Assembly: GCA_937930265.1 (NCBI GenBank)
Contig: CALGLI010000250.1
Span: 1-6,382 of the forward strand
Origin: an uncultured Veillonella sp.
GTDB taxonomy: Bacteria > Bacillota > Negativicutes > Veillonellales > Veillonellaceae
Reading direction: 5' to 3'
DNA length: 6,382 bases
Made by a program: the position numbers and the translations under genes
Shown here: one piece after another, positions 1 through 5,848 of the stretch
How positions within the stretch are numbered: position 1 is the stretch's first letter
Layout of the letters: the number at the start of each line of letters is the position of its first letter
Notes under the pieces: model-generated
Database searches by the model: none
Told to the model about the DNA's origin: nothing
The model's input: only the letters and a program-made list of their open reading frames with translations

Positions 1-845
1 TGAAATACGATAACGATTTTCCTGCCTTAACGCAAACGCCAGAGGCACCATATGAGGATGGTAATGACTTTTACAAAAGCGAAGAAAATTATGGAAAATG
101 TGAAGTTATCTTATACTCTCCAGAGCATACTGCTAAATTTTACGAATTATCGGAAGAACATATTGTTAAATTGCTAAACCTTATTAAAGAGCGTCACAGC
201 GAACTAGCAAAGGATGAAAAAATTAAATATATCTATCCTTTTGAAAATAAAGGCGAAGCCGTAGGTGTAACGATGCCACATCCACATGGTCAATTATATG
301 GATATTCGTTTGTGCCACAAAAATTACAAGTGGAGTTAGACAGTGCTAAAGATCATCATCATGAACATGGTGAATGCCTATTCTGTAAAATGAATCAAGT
401 AGAGAAAGATAAAAATGCCCGTATTGTGGGAGAAAATGACTCTTTCTTAGCCTATATTCCTTTCTTTACAGATTATCCATATGGTGTATTTGTAGTATCC
501 AAACGGCACATGAACTACATTACAGATTGTACTGAAAAAGAAACTAAAGATTTGGCTCATATGTTAAAAACATTAACGGAAGCCTTCGATCGTTTATTTA
601 ATATGCCATTCCCATATATGATGGTATATCATCAAAATCCTGTGAATAGCTCTGAATATGCAGGACATGAAGAATATTATCACTTTAATATTCAATTCTA
701 TCCTCCTTTCAGAGAAGCAAATAAGATTAAATACTATGCATCCTCTGAAATGGGAGCATGGGCAGCAGCGAATACGAGTGCCGTAGAAGAAACAGCACCG
801 GAGTTGCGCAAACTATATAGTGAGGTTGAACAAGAATATGAATAA
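1..845 (+). CDS. galT: Galactose-1-phosphate uridylyltransferase, 3' part (start lies upstream of window)
   Basis: Cytoplasmic Leloir-pathway enzyme that transfers UMP from UDP-glucose to galactose-1-phosphate through a covalent uridylyl-histidine intermediate. The reading frame is open from base 3 to the TAA at 843-845 and gives 280 residues. The family is about 330-350 residues long, so roughly 70 N-terminal residues are missing at the window edge. The visible part begins with K-Y-D-N-D-F-P-A-L, a conserved GalT stretch. The active-site H-P-H-G-Q is at 279-293, with the nucleophilic His at 285-287 and the supporting Gln at 291-293. A SPEH stretch nearby corresponds to a zinc-ligand His of the E. 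coli enzyme. A C-x-x-C pair (375-377 and 384-386) follows a His-rich segment, as in many Gram-positive-type GalTs. The C-terminal metal-site motif reads Y-H-F-N-I-Q-F-Y-P-P, lacking two His present in E. coli. A TTG at 171 is internal and is not the start. The 3' end overlaps galK. Identification is firm. Confidence 0.96.
   Translation, partial: KYDNDFPALTQTPEAPYEDGNDFYKSEENYGKCEVILYSPEHTAKFYELSEEHIVKLLNLIKERHSELAKDEKIKYIYPFENKGEAVGVTMPHPHGQLYGYSFVPQKLQVELDSAKDHHHEHGECLFCKMNQVEKDKNARIVGENDSFLAYIPFFTDYPYGVFVVSKRHMNYITDCTEKETKDLAHMLKTLTEAFDRLFNMPFPYMMVYHQNPVNSSEYAGHEEYYHFNIQFYPPFREANKIKYYASSEMGAWAAANTSAVEETAPELRKLYSEVEQEYE
821..826 (+). promoter_or_regulatory. Ribosome binding site of galK (decides start)
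   Basis: TGAGGT lies inside the end of galT, 11 bases before the ATG at 838. It supports that ATG over the in-frame GTG at 820, which has no purine-rich stretch ahead of it. The GTG start would add only six residues (M-R-L-N-K-N) that do not resemble a galactokinase N-terminus. The spacing is a little long, so initiation may rely partly on translational coupling to galT. Confidence 0.6.
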
Positions 846-1992
846 AGAAGAATTACAACAGCGTTTTCTGTCCTTCTTCGGAGAAGGTTCAGGAGAGGTG
901 CATTGTTATTTTGCTCCAGGTCGCGTGAATGTGATTGGTGAGCATCAAGACTATAATGGTGGTCATGTGTTCCCAGCGGCATTGAAAGTAGGCATTTACG
1001 GGGCCATTCGCTTGCGTGAAGATAGCAAGGTACGTTTACACTCTGATAATATGGAAAAGACAGTAGTGGTTGATGTTAATGAACCATTACAATATAATTT
1101 AGCGCATGATTGGGCTAATTATCCATTAGGCGTGATTCAGTTCTTAAAAGATAAGGGTCACACAGTGCCAGGTATGGATATTTATTTCAACGGTAACTTA
1201 CCAGCAGGTGCAGGCTTGTCCTCTTCTGCATGCATGCTAGATTTAACAGGTTATATGTTGCTTTCAGAGTTGGGATTAACCCCAATTGATCGCACGGAAT
1301 TGGCAAGAATGGCCATGCATGTGGAGTACCATTTCGTAGGTGTAAAAGTAGGCATTATGGATATGTATGCCATTGCACACGGTAAAGAAGGCCATGGTGT
1401 CTTGTTAGATTGCACAAAAATGGAGCGAAAACTAGTTCCATTAAATTGGCATGGACATACCCTTGTCATCATGAATACAAATAAACAAAGAGGTCTTGTG
1501 GACTCCAAATTTAATGAGCGTAAAGGTGAGTGCGATGCAGCTCATGAAATCATCCGTAAACATAAGGATATCTCTGGCTTGGCATTGGCTACATTAGATG
1601 ATTTAGAATCTATTTCTGATGATGTGTTGATGCGACGAGCTCGCCATGTCATCACTGAAAATTTACGTGTATTAGATTTCATGAAAGCTTTGGAAGCGGC
1701 TGACTTAACAGGCATTGCGTATTGCTTGAATGAATCCCATAGATCCTTACAGGTTGATTTTGAAGTAACAGGTAAAGAATTAGATACGATTGTTGATTTA
1801 GCACGATCTCAAGAAGGCTGTATTGCATCTCGTATGACAGGTGCAGGTTTCGGTGGTTGTGCCATTGCCCTTGTAAAAGATGAGCATATTGAGGCTTTTA
1901 TGAGAGCTATTCCAGAAGAGTACGAGAAACAAATAGGTGTTACCCCTAGTCTATATATTGCTAATATTGGTGATGGGGTGTATTCGCTGTAA
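838..1992 (+). CDS. galK: Galactokinase
   Basis: GHMP-family kinase of 384 residues, a normal length for GalK, that phosphorylates alpha-D-galactose at C1 using ATP in the cytoplasm. All three family motifs are present. The N-terminal galactose signature is at residues 28-42 (GRVNVIGEHQDYNGG), including Asp38, which contacts sugar hydroxyls. The glycine-rich phosphate loop is at 121-131 (LPAGAGLSSSA). The C-terminal GHMP motif is at 333-340 (MTGAGFGG). The catalytic Asp is expected at 175 in GIMD. The stretch around it departs from the usual form: family members mostly read E-N-x-F-V-G-x-x-C-G-I-M-D-Q, whereas here it is E-Y-H-F-V-G-V-K-V-G-I-M-D-M. The later R-G-L-V-D-S-K-F-N-E-R segment (218-228) is typical GalK. 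The start ATG overlaps the last 8 bases of galT, which implies co-transcription and coupled translation. The specific galactose signature and the galT neighbour argue against mevalonate or homoserine kinase. Confidence 0.96.
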   Translation: MNKEELQQRFLSFFGEGSGEVHCYFAPGRVNVIGEHQDYNGGHVFPAALKVGIYGAIRLREDSKVRLHSDNMEKTVVVDVNEPLQYNLAHDWANYPLGVIQFLKDKGHTVPGMDIYFNGNLPAGAGLSSSACMLDLTGYMLLSELGLTPIDRTELARMAMHVEYHFVGVKVGIMDMYAIAHGKEGHGVLLDCTKMERKLVPLNWHGHTLVIMNTNKQRGLVDSKFNERKGECDAAHEIIRKHKDISGLALATLDDLESISDDVLMRRARHVITENLRVLDFMKALEAADLTGIAYCLNESHRSLQVDFEVTGKELDTIVDLARSQEGCIASRMTGAGFGGCAIALVKDEHIEAFMRAIPEEYEKQIGVTPSLYIANIGDGVYSL

Positions 1993-1997
1993 AGGAG
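1992..1997 (+). promoter_or_regulatory. Ribosome binding site of the ROK regulator gene
   Basis: AAGGAG begins on the last base of the galK stop codon TAA (1990-1992) and ends 8 bases before the ATG at 2006. It fixes the regulator start there. The in-frame TTG at 1937, inside galK, would add 23 residues and has no such site. The overlap with the stop codon suggests that ribosomes finishing galK help start this gene. Confidence 0.8.
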
Positions 1998-2005
1998 ATA
2001 GAATC

Positions 2006-3169
2006 ATGATAAAGCCACAAATAAGCAATGATGAAATTATTTTGAATTACATCAGGCGTCATGGCCCTGTATCGAAGGCATTGATTGCAAGACAAACGAA
2101 AATAACGCCTCCCACGGTGACTAATATTTGTGCGAATTTAATTCGGAAAGGATTGGTCTACGAAGATCGCCAAGAACGGTCTGCATTGGGACGCCCATCA
2201 ATGTTATTAGATTTTAATCATGATATTGAAACTTATCTTATCGTTCATGTAAGAACACATGCTATTGTGTTTTATGTGACGACGGTAGGACGGCAAATTT
2301 TACATCAAAGAGAAACTTCAATTATCGGTTGTACTTCTGATGAAATCATGCAACATATGTATCGTGGCATGCAGGATATCTTTAAAGAAAACTATACGAT
2401 TAAAAGTATAGGACTCGTATTGCGTGGTCCTGTAGATTCGGGGAAAGGGATTTCCATTTATTCTCCCAATGGGAAATGGAATAATATTCCTTTCAAATAT
2501 ATTTTAGAAGAACGATTCCATGTGCCAGTATATGTAGAAAATGATGTCCGTTGTTTATCGACCGGTGAATATTACTATGGCAGTGGTAAAGAAATGGATA
2601 ACCTTATCGTCCTTAAATTTAGTTATGGATTGGGTATATCTTTGATTTATCACGGTGAACTCTATCGTGGTTTTAACGATAGTGCTGGTGAAATTGGATA
2701 TGGTGTGATTCGATTGGATACAGAAGGCAATGAAGTGCGCTTGGAAGACATTGCATCGGAAACATCGATCCATACCTATGTGATGGAACAAATGGAAAAA
2801 GGCAGATACACATCGGTACAAGATAATCCATTGGTTGTGAGTAAAGCATTTCGTGTAGAGCCTATTTATGAGGCCGCAGTAGAAGGTGATGAAGTGTGTT
2901 TAGAGGCACTTTCACAGGTAGGTCATTATCTAGGAATTGCCCTAGCTAATATAGCAAACTTATTTAATCCAGAGCGGATTATTTTAAGTAGTGCTATGGG
3001 GAATGCGGTAGGTGTGATGGACCCTATTCTTCGAGGTGTGTTAGAACGCAATTCATACAAAGCACATACAATCAATCTAGAATATTCCGGCAATGGCTCT
3101 TATTATACATTGTTAGGAATGATTGATATTGTCAGTGCAAGACGAGCTGAAGAAGCTTGGTTACGGTAG
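2006..3169 (+). CDS. ROK-family winged-helix transcriptional regulator, probably of galactose uptake and use
   Basis: Protein of 387 residues with the two-part layout of ROK repressors such as XylR, NagC and Mlc. Residues about 8-66 form a winged helix-turn-helix (N-D-E-I-I-L-N-Y-I-R-R-H-G-P-V-S-K-A-L-I, then T-P-P-T-V-T-N, with a wing ending L-G-R-P-S). The rest is a ROK sugar-kinase fold with G-P-V-D (141-144), E-N-D (178-180), G-E-Y-Y-Y-G (187-192) and the sugar-site A-G-E-I-G (227-231). It is unlikely to be a kinase: the N-terminal phosphate-binding D-x-G-x-T motif is degenerate (I-V-H-V-R-T-H, 79-85). The usual zinc site of ROK proteins is gone. The His after GEIG is Tyr232, and the three Cys of CxCGxxGC correspond to Asp238, Glu240 and Arg245, although the following Glu247 is kept. 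Its position between galK and mglB makes it the likely local sensor of galactose or a pathway intermediate; the ligand and the sign of control are inference. It is not a LacI-type GalR/GalS. Confidence 0.88.
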   Translation: MIKPQISNDEIILNYIRRHGPVSKALIARQTKITPPTVTNICANLIRKGLVYEDRQERSALGRPSMLLDFNHDIETYLIVHVRTHAIVFYVTTVGRQILHQRETSIIGCTSDEIMQHMYRGMQDIFKENYTIKSIGLVLRGPVDSGKGISIYSPNGKWNNIPFKYILEERFHVPVYVENDVRCLSTGEYYYGSGKEMDNLIVLKFSYGLGISLIYHGELYRGFNDSAGEIGYGVIRLDTEGNEVRLEDIASETSIHTYVMEQMEKGRYTSVQDNPLVVSKAFRVEPIYEAAVEGDEVCLEALSQVGHYLGIALANIANLFNPERIILSSAMGNAVGVMDPILRGVLERNSYKAHTINLEYSGNGSYYTLLGMIDIVSARRAEEAWLR

Positions 3170-3176
3170 GTACCAC

Positions 3177-3193
3177 GACTAGAAATACTAGTC
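3177..3193 (+). repeat. Perfect inverted repeat, 6-bp arms with 5-base spacer
   Basis: GACTAG-AAATA-CTAGTC. The flanking bases do not extend the pairing. It starts 8 bases after the regulator stop codon and ends 38 bases before the mglB start. Confidence 0.75.
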
Positions 3194-3217
3194 TTATAGG
3201 TATATAGGATATCTAAA

Positions 3218-3223
3218 AGGAGG
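3218..3223 (+). promoter_or_regulatory. Ribosome binding site of mglB
   Basis: AGGAGG within AAAAGGAGGA, 8 bases before the ATG at 3232. It is a near-perfect anti-Shine-Dalgarno match at ideal spacing, fitting high production of a binding protein. Confidence 0.85.
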
Positions 3224-3231
3224 ATATTATT

Positions 3232-4266
3232 ATGAAACGATCTTGGAAAGCAGCGTTGCTTGCATCAGCAGCAGTAGGTGCACTTGTGTTAGGTGGTTGC
3301 GGAAGCGATCAAGGAGCAAGCGGGGACAAACCTCAAATCGGGGTTGCTATTTACAAATTTGATGATACTTTCATGAGTGGCGTTCGTGCAGAAATTGACA
3401 AAGCTGCTAAAGACAAAGCGAAAGTGGATATCGTAGATAGCCAAAACTCTCAACCAACACAAAACGAAAAGATTGACTTATTCATCAATAAGAAGTACAA
3501 AGCAATCGGTGTTAACGTAGTAGACCGTACAGCAGCAGGTGTTATCATTGATAAAGCAAAAGCAGCTAACATTCCATTAGTATTCTTGAATCGTGAACCG
3601 TTGAAAGAAGATATGGCGAAATGGGATAAAGTATACTATGTAGGTGCGAAAGCTGAACAAAGTGGTGAAATGCAAGGTAAAATCCTAGCGGACTACTTCA
3701 AAAAGCATCCAGAAGCATACCATAGCAATGATGGTGTTATCCACTATGTTATGATCACTGGTGAACCAGGTCATCAAGACGCAGTGCTTCGTACAGAACA
3801 CTCTATTAAAGCTCTTAAAAATGAAGGTATGAAAGTAGAAGAATTAGCTAGCGATACAGGTATGTGGGACCGTGTTAAAGGTCAAGAAAAAATGGCAGCT
3901 TTCTTGAGCCGTTATGGCGACAAAATCGATGCTGTTATCTGTAACAATGACGACATGGCTTTAGGGGCTATCGAAGCATTGAAAGCAGCGGGCTACTTCA
4001 CAAATGGCAAATACATCCCAGTAGTAGGCGTTGATGCTACAACTCCAGCAGTACAAGCGTTGAAAGACGGCACTTTATTGGGTACAGTATTAAACAATGC
4101 TAAAAAACAAGGTCAAGCTGTATTTAATCTTTCCTATGTGTTAGCTAAAGGTGAAACACCAAATAAAGACAATACTGGTTTTGACATTGTTGATGGTAAA
4201 TATATTTGGGTGCCTTATGAAATCGTAACAAAAGAAAATGCGGATAAGATTTTAGGCGACAAATAA
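3232..4266 (+). CDS. mglB: Galactose/glucose-binding lipoprotein of the Mgl ABC transporter
   Basis: Extracytoplasmic sugar-binding subunit of 344 residues. The N-terminus is a lipoprotein signal: K-R, a hydrophobic stretch (7-20) and the lipobox L-G-G-C with Cys23 as the predicted lipidated residue, so it is membrane-anchored rather than free as in E. coli. The mature part is a type I periplasmic-binding fold closely resembling E. coli MglB. By eye alignment, all the main sugar contacts are kept: Asp45, Phe47, Asn120, His181, Asp183, Arg187, Trp212, Asn239, Asp268 and Asn288 (E. coli mature Asp14, Phe16, Asn91, His152, Asp154, Arg158, Trp183, Asn211, Asp236, Asn256). That supports galactose/glucose rather than ribose or xylose as ligand. 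The calcium loop of E. coli MglB is largely lost here (residues 163-171), while Asp233 replaces its distant Glu ligand. It is followed by a hairpin that probably limits read-through to mglA. Base composition resembles that of its neighbours. Confidence 0.95.
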   Translation: MKRSWKAALLASAAVGALVLGGCGSDQGASGDKPQIGVAIYKFDDTFMSGVRAEIDKAAKDKAKVDIVDSQNSQPTQNEKIDLFINKKYKAIGVNVVDRTAAGVIIDKAKAANIPLVFLNREPLKEDMAKWDKVYYVGAKAEQSGEMQGKILADYFKKHPEAYHSNDGVIHYVMITGEPGHQDAVLRTEHSIKALKNEGMKVEELASDTGMWDRVKGQEKMAAFLSRYGDKIDAVICNNDDMALGAIEALKAAGYFTNGKYIPVVGVDATTPAVQALKDGTLLGTVLNNAKKQGQAVFNLSYVLAKGETPNKDNTGFDIVDGKYIWVPYEIVTKENADKILGDK

Positions 4267-4280
4267 GAAAATGCGGTAAG
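4232..4280 (+). repeat. Short direct repeat spanning the mglB stop codon
   Basis: AAGAAAATGCGG occurs at 4232-4243 and again at 4265-4276, exactly 33 bases apart. Both copies are followed by TAAG, the first after one extra A. The offset is a multiple of three, so the second copy continues the mglB frame past the stop: K-E-N-A before it and E-N-A after it. This looks like a remnant of a small tandem duplication at the 3' end of the gene. Confidence 0.7.
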
Positions 4281-4304
4281 GGGGCATTTTGCCCCCTTTA
4301 TTAT
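4278..4304 (+). terminator. Intra-operon terminator-like hairpin between mglB and mglA
   Basis: AAGGGGGC (4278-4285), loop ATTTT (4286-4290), GCCCCCTT (4291-4298). This is a perfect 8-bp stem with six G-C pairs, followed by an imperfect T/A-rich tail (TATTAT). It begins 11 bases after the mglB stop and ends 28 bases before mglA. The interrupted T-run suggests partial rather than full termination. The stem may also protect the upstream mglB message from 3' decay. Either effect would raise binding protein over ATPase and permease, as is known for many ABC importer operons. Confidence 0.75.
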
Positions 4305-4313
4305 CTGATTAGT

Positions 4314-4319
4314 AGGAGG
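4314..4319 (+). promoter_or_regulatory. Ribosome binding site of mglA (decides start)
   Basis: AGGAGG, 7 bases before the ATG at 4327. A nearer ATG at 4323 is only 3 bases away and is in another frame, whereas 4327 opens the ABC protein, so 4327 is the start. Confidence 0.85.
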
Positions 4320-4326
4320 AAAATGT

Positions 4327-5838
4327 ATGGGCGAGTACATATTAGAAATGCGCCAAATTACGAAGGAATTTCCTGGCGTAAAGGCCTTGGATAATGTCAC
4401 TTTCAAAGTCCGACCAGGCACCGTACATGCTCTAATGGGAGAGAATGGCGCGGGAAAGTCTACTCTTATGAAATGCCTGTTCGGTATTTATAAGCAAGAT
4501 CAAGGGGACATTGTCATTGATGGCGAAGTGGTAGAAATGACAGATTCTCGAAAAGCTCTTGGACTTGGAATTTCCATGATTCACCAAGAGTTATATCCTG
4601 TATTACAACGTAATGTTATGGAAAATCTATGGTTAGGTCGATTCCCAACCAAAAAAATTGGTCCTTTTACATTTGTGGACCATAAAAAAATGAAAGAAGA
4701 TACACTAGCTTTGTTTGATGAAATCGATGTGGACATTGATCCAGAGCAATTAGCTGGTGATTTATCTGTTTCTAAATTACAAAATATTGAAATTGCAAAA
4801 GCAGTATCTCATAAATCTAGAATCATTGTGATGGATGAACCTACCTCATCTTTAACCAGCGATGAAGTAGAACATCTTTTCAAAATCATTAACTCCTTGC
4901 GTAAAAAAGGGGTTGCAATTATATATATTTCTCATAAAATGGAAGAAATCCTACGCATATCTGATGAAGTAACGATCATGCGTGATGGTCAATATATAGG
5001 AACTTGGCATGCTGATGAATTAACGACAGATCTCATCATTCAACGAATGGTTGGTCGTGAAATGACACAGTTATTCCCTGAAAAAACAAATACTCCAAGT
5101 GAAGAAGTATTACGTGTAGAAAAATTAACATCTGTAAATCCACACTCCTTTAAAGATGTAAGTTTCTCTTTGAAGAAGGGTGAAGTATTAGGAATCGGTG
5201 GTCTTGTAGGGGCGCAACGGACGGAAGTAGTGGAGGCTCTATTCGGACTTCGTGGTATTGAATCAGGAAAGATTTACTTACACAATAAAGAGGTGCGCAT
5301 TCGTCATCCACGAGATGCGAAAAAGTTGGGTATGGCATTGCTCACAGAAGAACGCCGTACTACAGGGATTTTCCCAATGCTCACCATTGTAGATAATACA
5401 ACAATGGCGGCACTGCAGAAATATGAAAACAAGTTTAAACTACTAAATGATGAAAGAAGATTAGACGATACAAAAGAAGGTGTGGCGTCCTTGCGAGTGA
5501 AAACACCATCTACAGACACGAAAATTCAAAGTCTTTCTGGGGGTAACCAACAAAAGGTACTCATTGCTCGTTGGTTGAATACGAACCCAGAAATCCTACT
5601 CTTAGATGAACCGACACGGGGCATCGATGTAGGGGCAAAATATGAAATTTATTCCATTATTAATGAACTGGCTAGTGCTGGTAAAAGTATCATTATGATT
5701 TCCTCAGAAATGCCTGAGTTATTAGGTATGAGTGATCGTATTATGGTTATGAGTAATGGATATATGAGCGGCATCTTGGATGCTCATGAAGCGACAGAAG
5801 AAAAAATAATGGAACTAGCAACAGCTGGTTTAGTCTAG
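4327..5838 (+). CDS. mglA: Galactose/methyl-galactoside import ATP-binding protein, tandem ABC domains
   Basis: Cytoplasmic ATPase subunit of 503 residues, the normal size for the double-domain sugar ATPases (MglA, RbsA, XylG). First domain: Walker A G-E-N-G-A-G-K-S-T (38-46), Q-loop Gln87, signature L-S-V-S-K (146-150), Walker B ending in D170-E171, and switch His203 in I-S-H-K-M. Second domain: the Walker A is degenerate (G-L-V-G-A-Q-R-T, 292-299) with no P-loop Lys, which is normal for this family. It also has signature L-S-G-G-N-Q-Q (403-409), Walker B ending in D427-E428, then R-G-I-D-V-G-A-K. The switch His is replaced in I-S-S-E-M. Similarity to E. coli MglA is especially clear in V-L-Q-R-N-V-M-E-N-L-W-L-G-R and in G-A-Q-R-T (E. 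coli G-A-K-R-T). Together with mglB and mglC on either side, this supports mglA over rbsA. Its stop codon overlaps the mglC ribosome binding site. Confidence 0.95.
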   Translation: MGEYILEMRQITKEFPGVKALDNVTFKVRPGTVHALMGENGAGKSTLMKCLFGIYKQDQGDIVIDGEVVEMTDSRKALGLGISMIHQELYPVLQRNVMENLWLGRFPTKKIGPFTFVDHKKMKEDTLALFDEIDVDIDPEQLAGDLSVSKLQNIEIAKAVSHKSRIIVMDEPTSSLTSDEVEHLFKIINSLRKKGVAIIYISHKMEEILRISDEVTIMRDGQYIGTWHADELTTDLIIQRMVGREMTQLFPEKTNTPSEEVLRVEKLTSVNPHSFKDVSFSLKKGEVLGIGGLVGAQRTEVVEALFGLRGIESGKIYLHNKEVRIRHPRDAKKLGMALLTEERRTTGIFPMLTIVDNTTMAALQKYENKFKLLNDERRLDDTKEGVASLRVKTPSTDTKIQSLSGGNQQKVLIARWLNTNPEILLLDEPTRGIDVGAKYEIYSIINELASAGKSIIMISSEMPELLGMSDRIMVMSNGYMSGILDAHEATEEKIMELATAGLV

Positions 5839-5842
5839 GAGG
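5837..5842 (+). promoter_or_regulatory. Ribosome binding site of mglC
   Basis: AGGAGG uses the last two bases of the mglA stop TAG and lies 6 bases before the ATG at 5849. The arrangement implies coupled translation of the ATPase and permease. Confidence 0.85.
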
Positions 5843-5848
5843 TATCGT

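Larger units (their letters stand above)
3170..3231 (+). promoter_or_regulatory. Gap before mglB with a 6-bp palindrome; candidate operator or RNA-processing hairpin
   Basis: The gap between the regulator and mglB holds a perfect inverted repeat, GACTAG (3177-3182) and CTAGTC (3188-3193), separated by AAATA. A 17-bp palindrome of this form could be an operator for the upstream ROK regulator or a small mRNA hairpin marking an internal 5' end. No U-run follows, so a terminator is unlikely. Downstream is an A/T-rich stretch with TATAGG (3195-3200) and TATATA (3201-3206). I found no convincing -35/-10 pair. The best was TTGGTT (3157-3162) with TAGAAA (3180-3185) at 17-base spacing, which is weak. 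Read-through from galTK alone could supply transcription. Confidence 0.4.

Noticed and set aside
171..173. TTG as a possible galT start
   Set aside because: The frame is open upstream to the window edge and encodes conserved GalT sequence, so this codon is internal.
820..822. GTG as the galK start
   Set aside because: No ribosome binding site precedes it and the six added residues are not galactokinase-like. ATG at 838 has TGAGGT ahead of it.
734..982. Antisense open frame over the galT/galK junction, and similar antisense frames at 1251-1508, 2555-2821, 4215-4421, 5150-5338 and 5304-5519
   Set aside because: All lie opposite strongly conserved genes, show no recognisable protein features and have no credible start sites, so they are shadows of the sense genes.
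292..1368. CRISPR arrays, tRNA or rRNA genes, insertion sequences or phage parts anywhere in the window
   Set aside because: Almost all of the sequence is accounted for by six conserved genes. The longest non-coding gaps are about 60 bases and hold only the hairpins and ribosome binding sites listed.
1937..2005. Longer regulator N-terminus starting inside galK, with a hydrophobic stretch resembling a membrane segment
   Set aside because: It is read out of frame through conserved galK sequence. The real start at 2006 has an AAGGAG site and directly precedes the helix-turn-helix.
4323..4325. ATG just before mglA
   Set aside because: It is only 3 bases from the ribosome binding site and in a frame that does not encode the ATPase.
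5200..5226. Missing P-loop Lys in the second MglA ABC domain as a damaged ATPase
   Set aside because: A degenerate second Walker A (G-L-V-G-A-x-R-T) is normal in MglA/RbsA-type proteins and is also seen in E. coli MglA.
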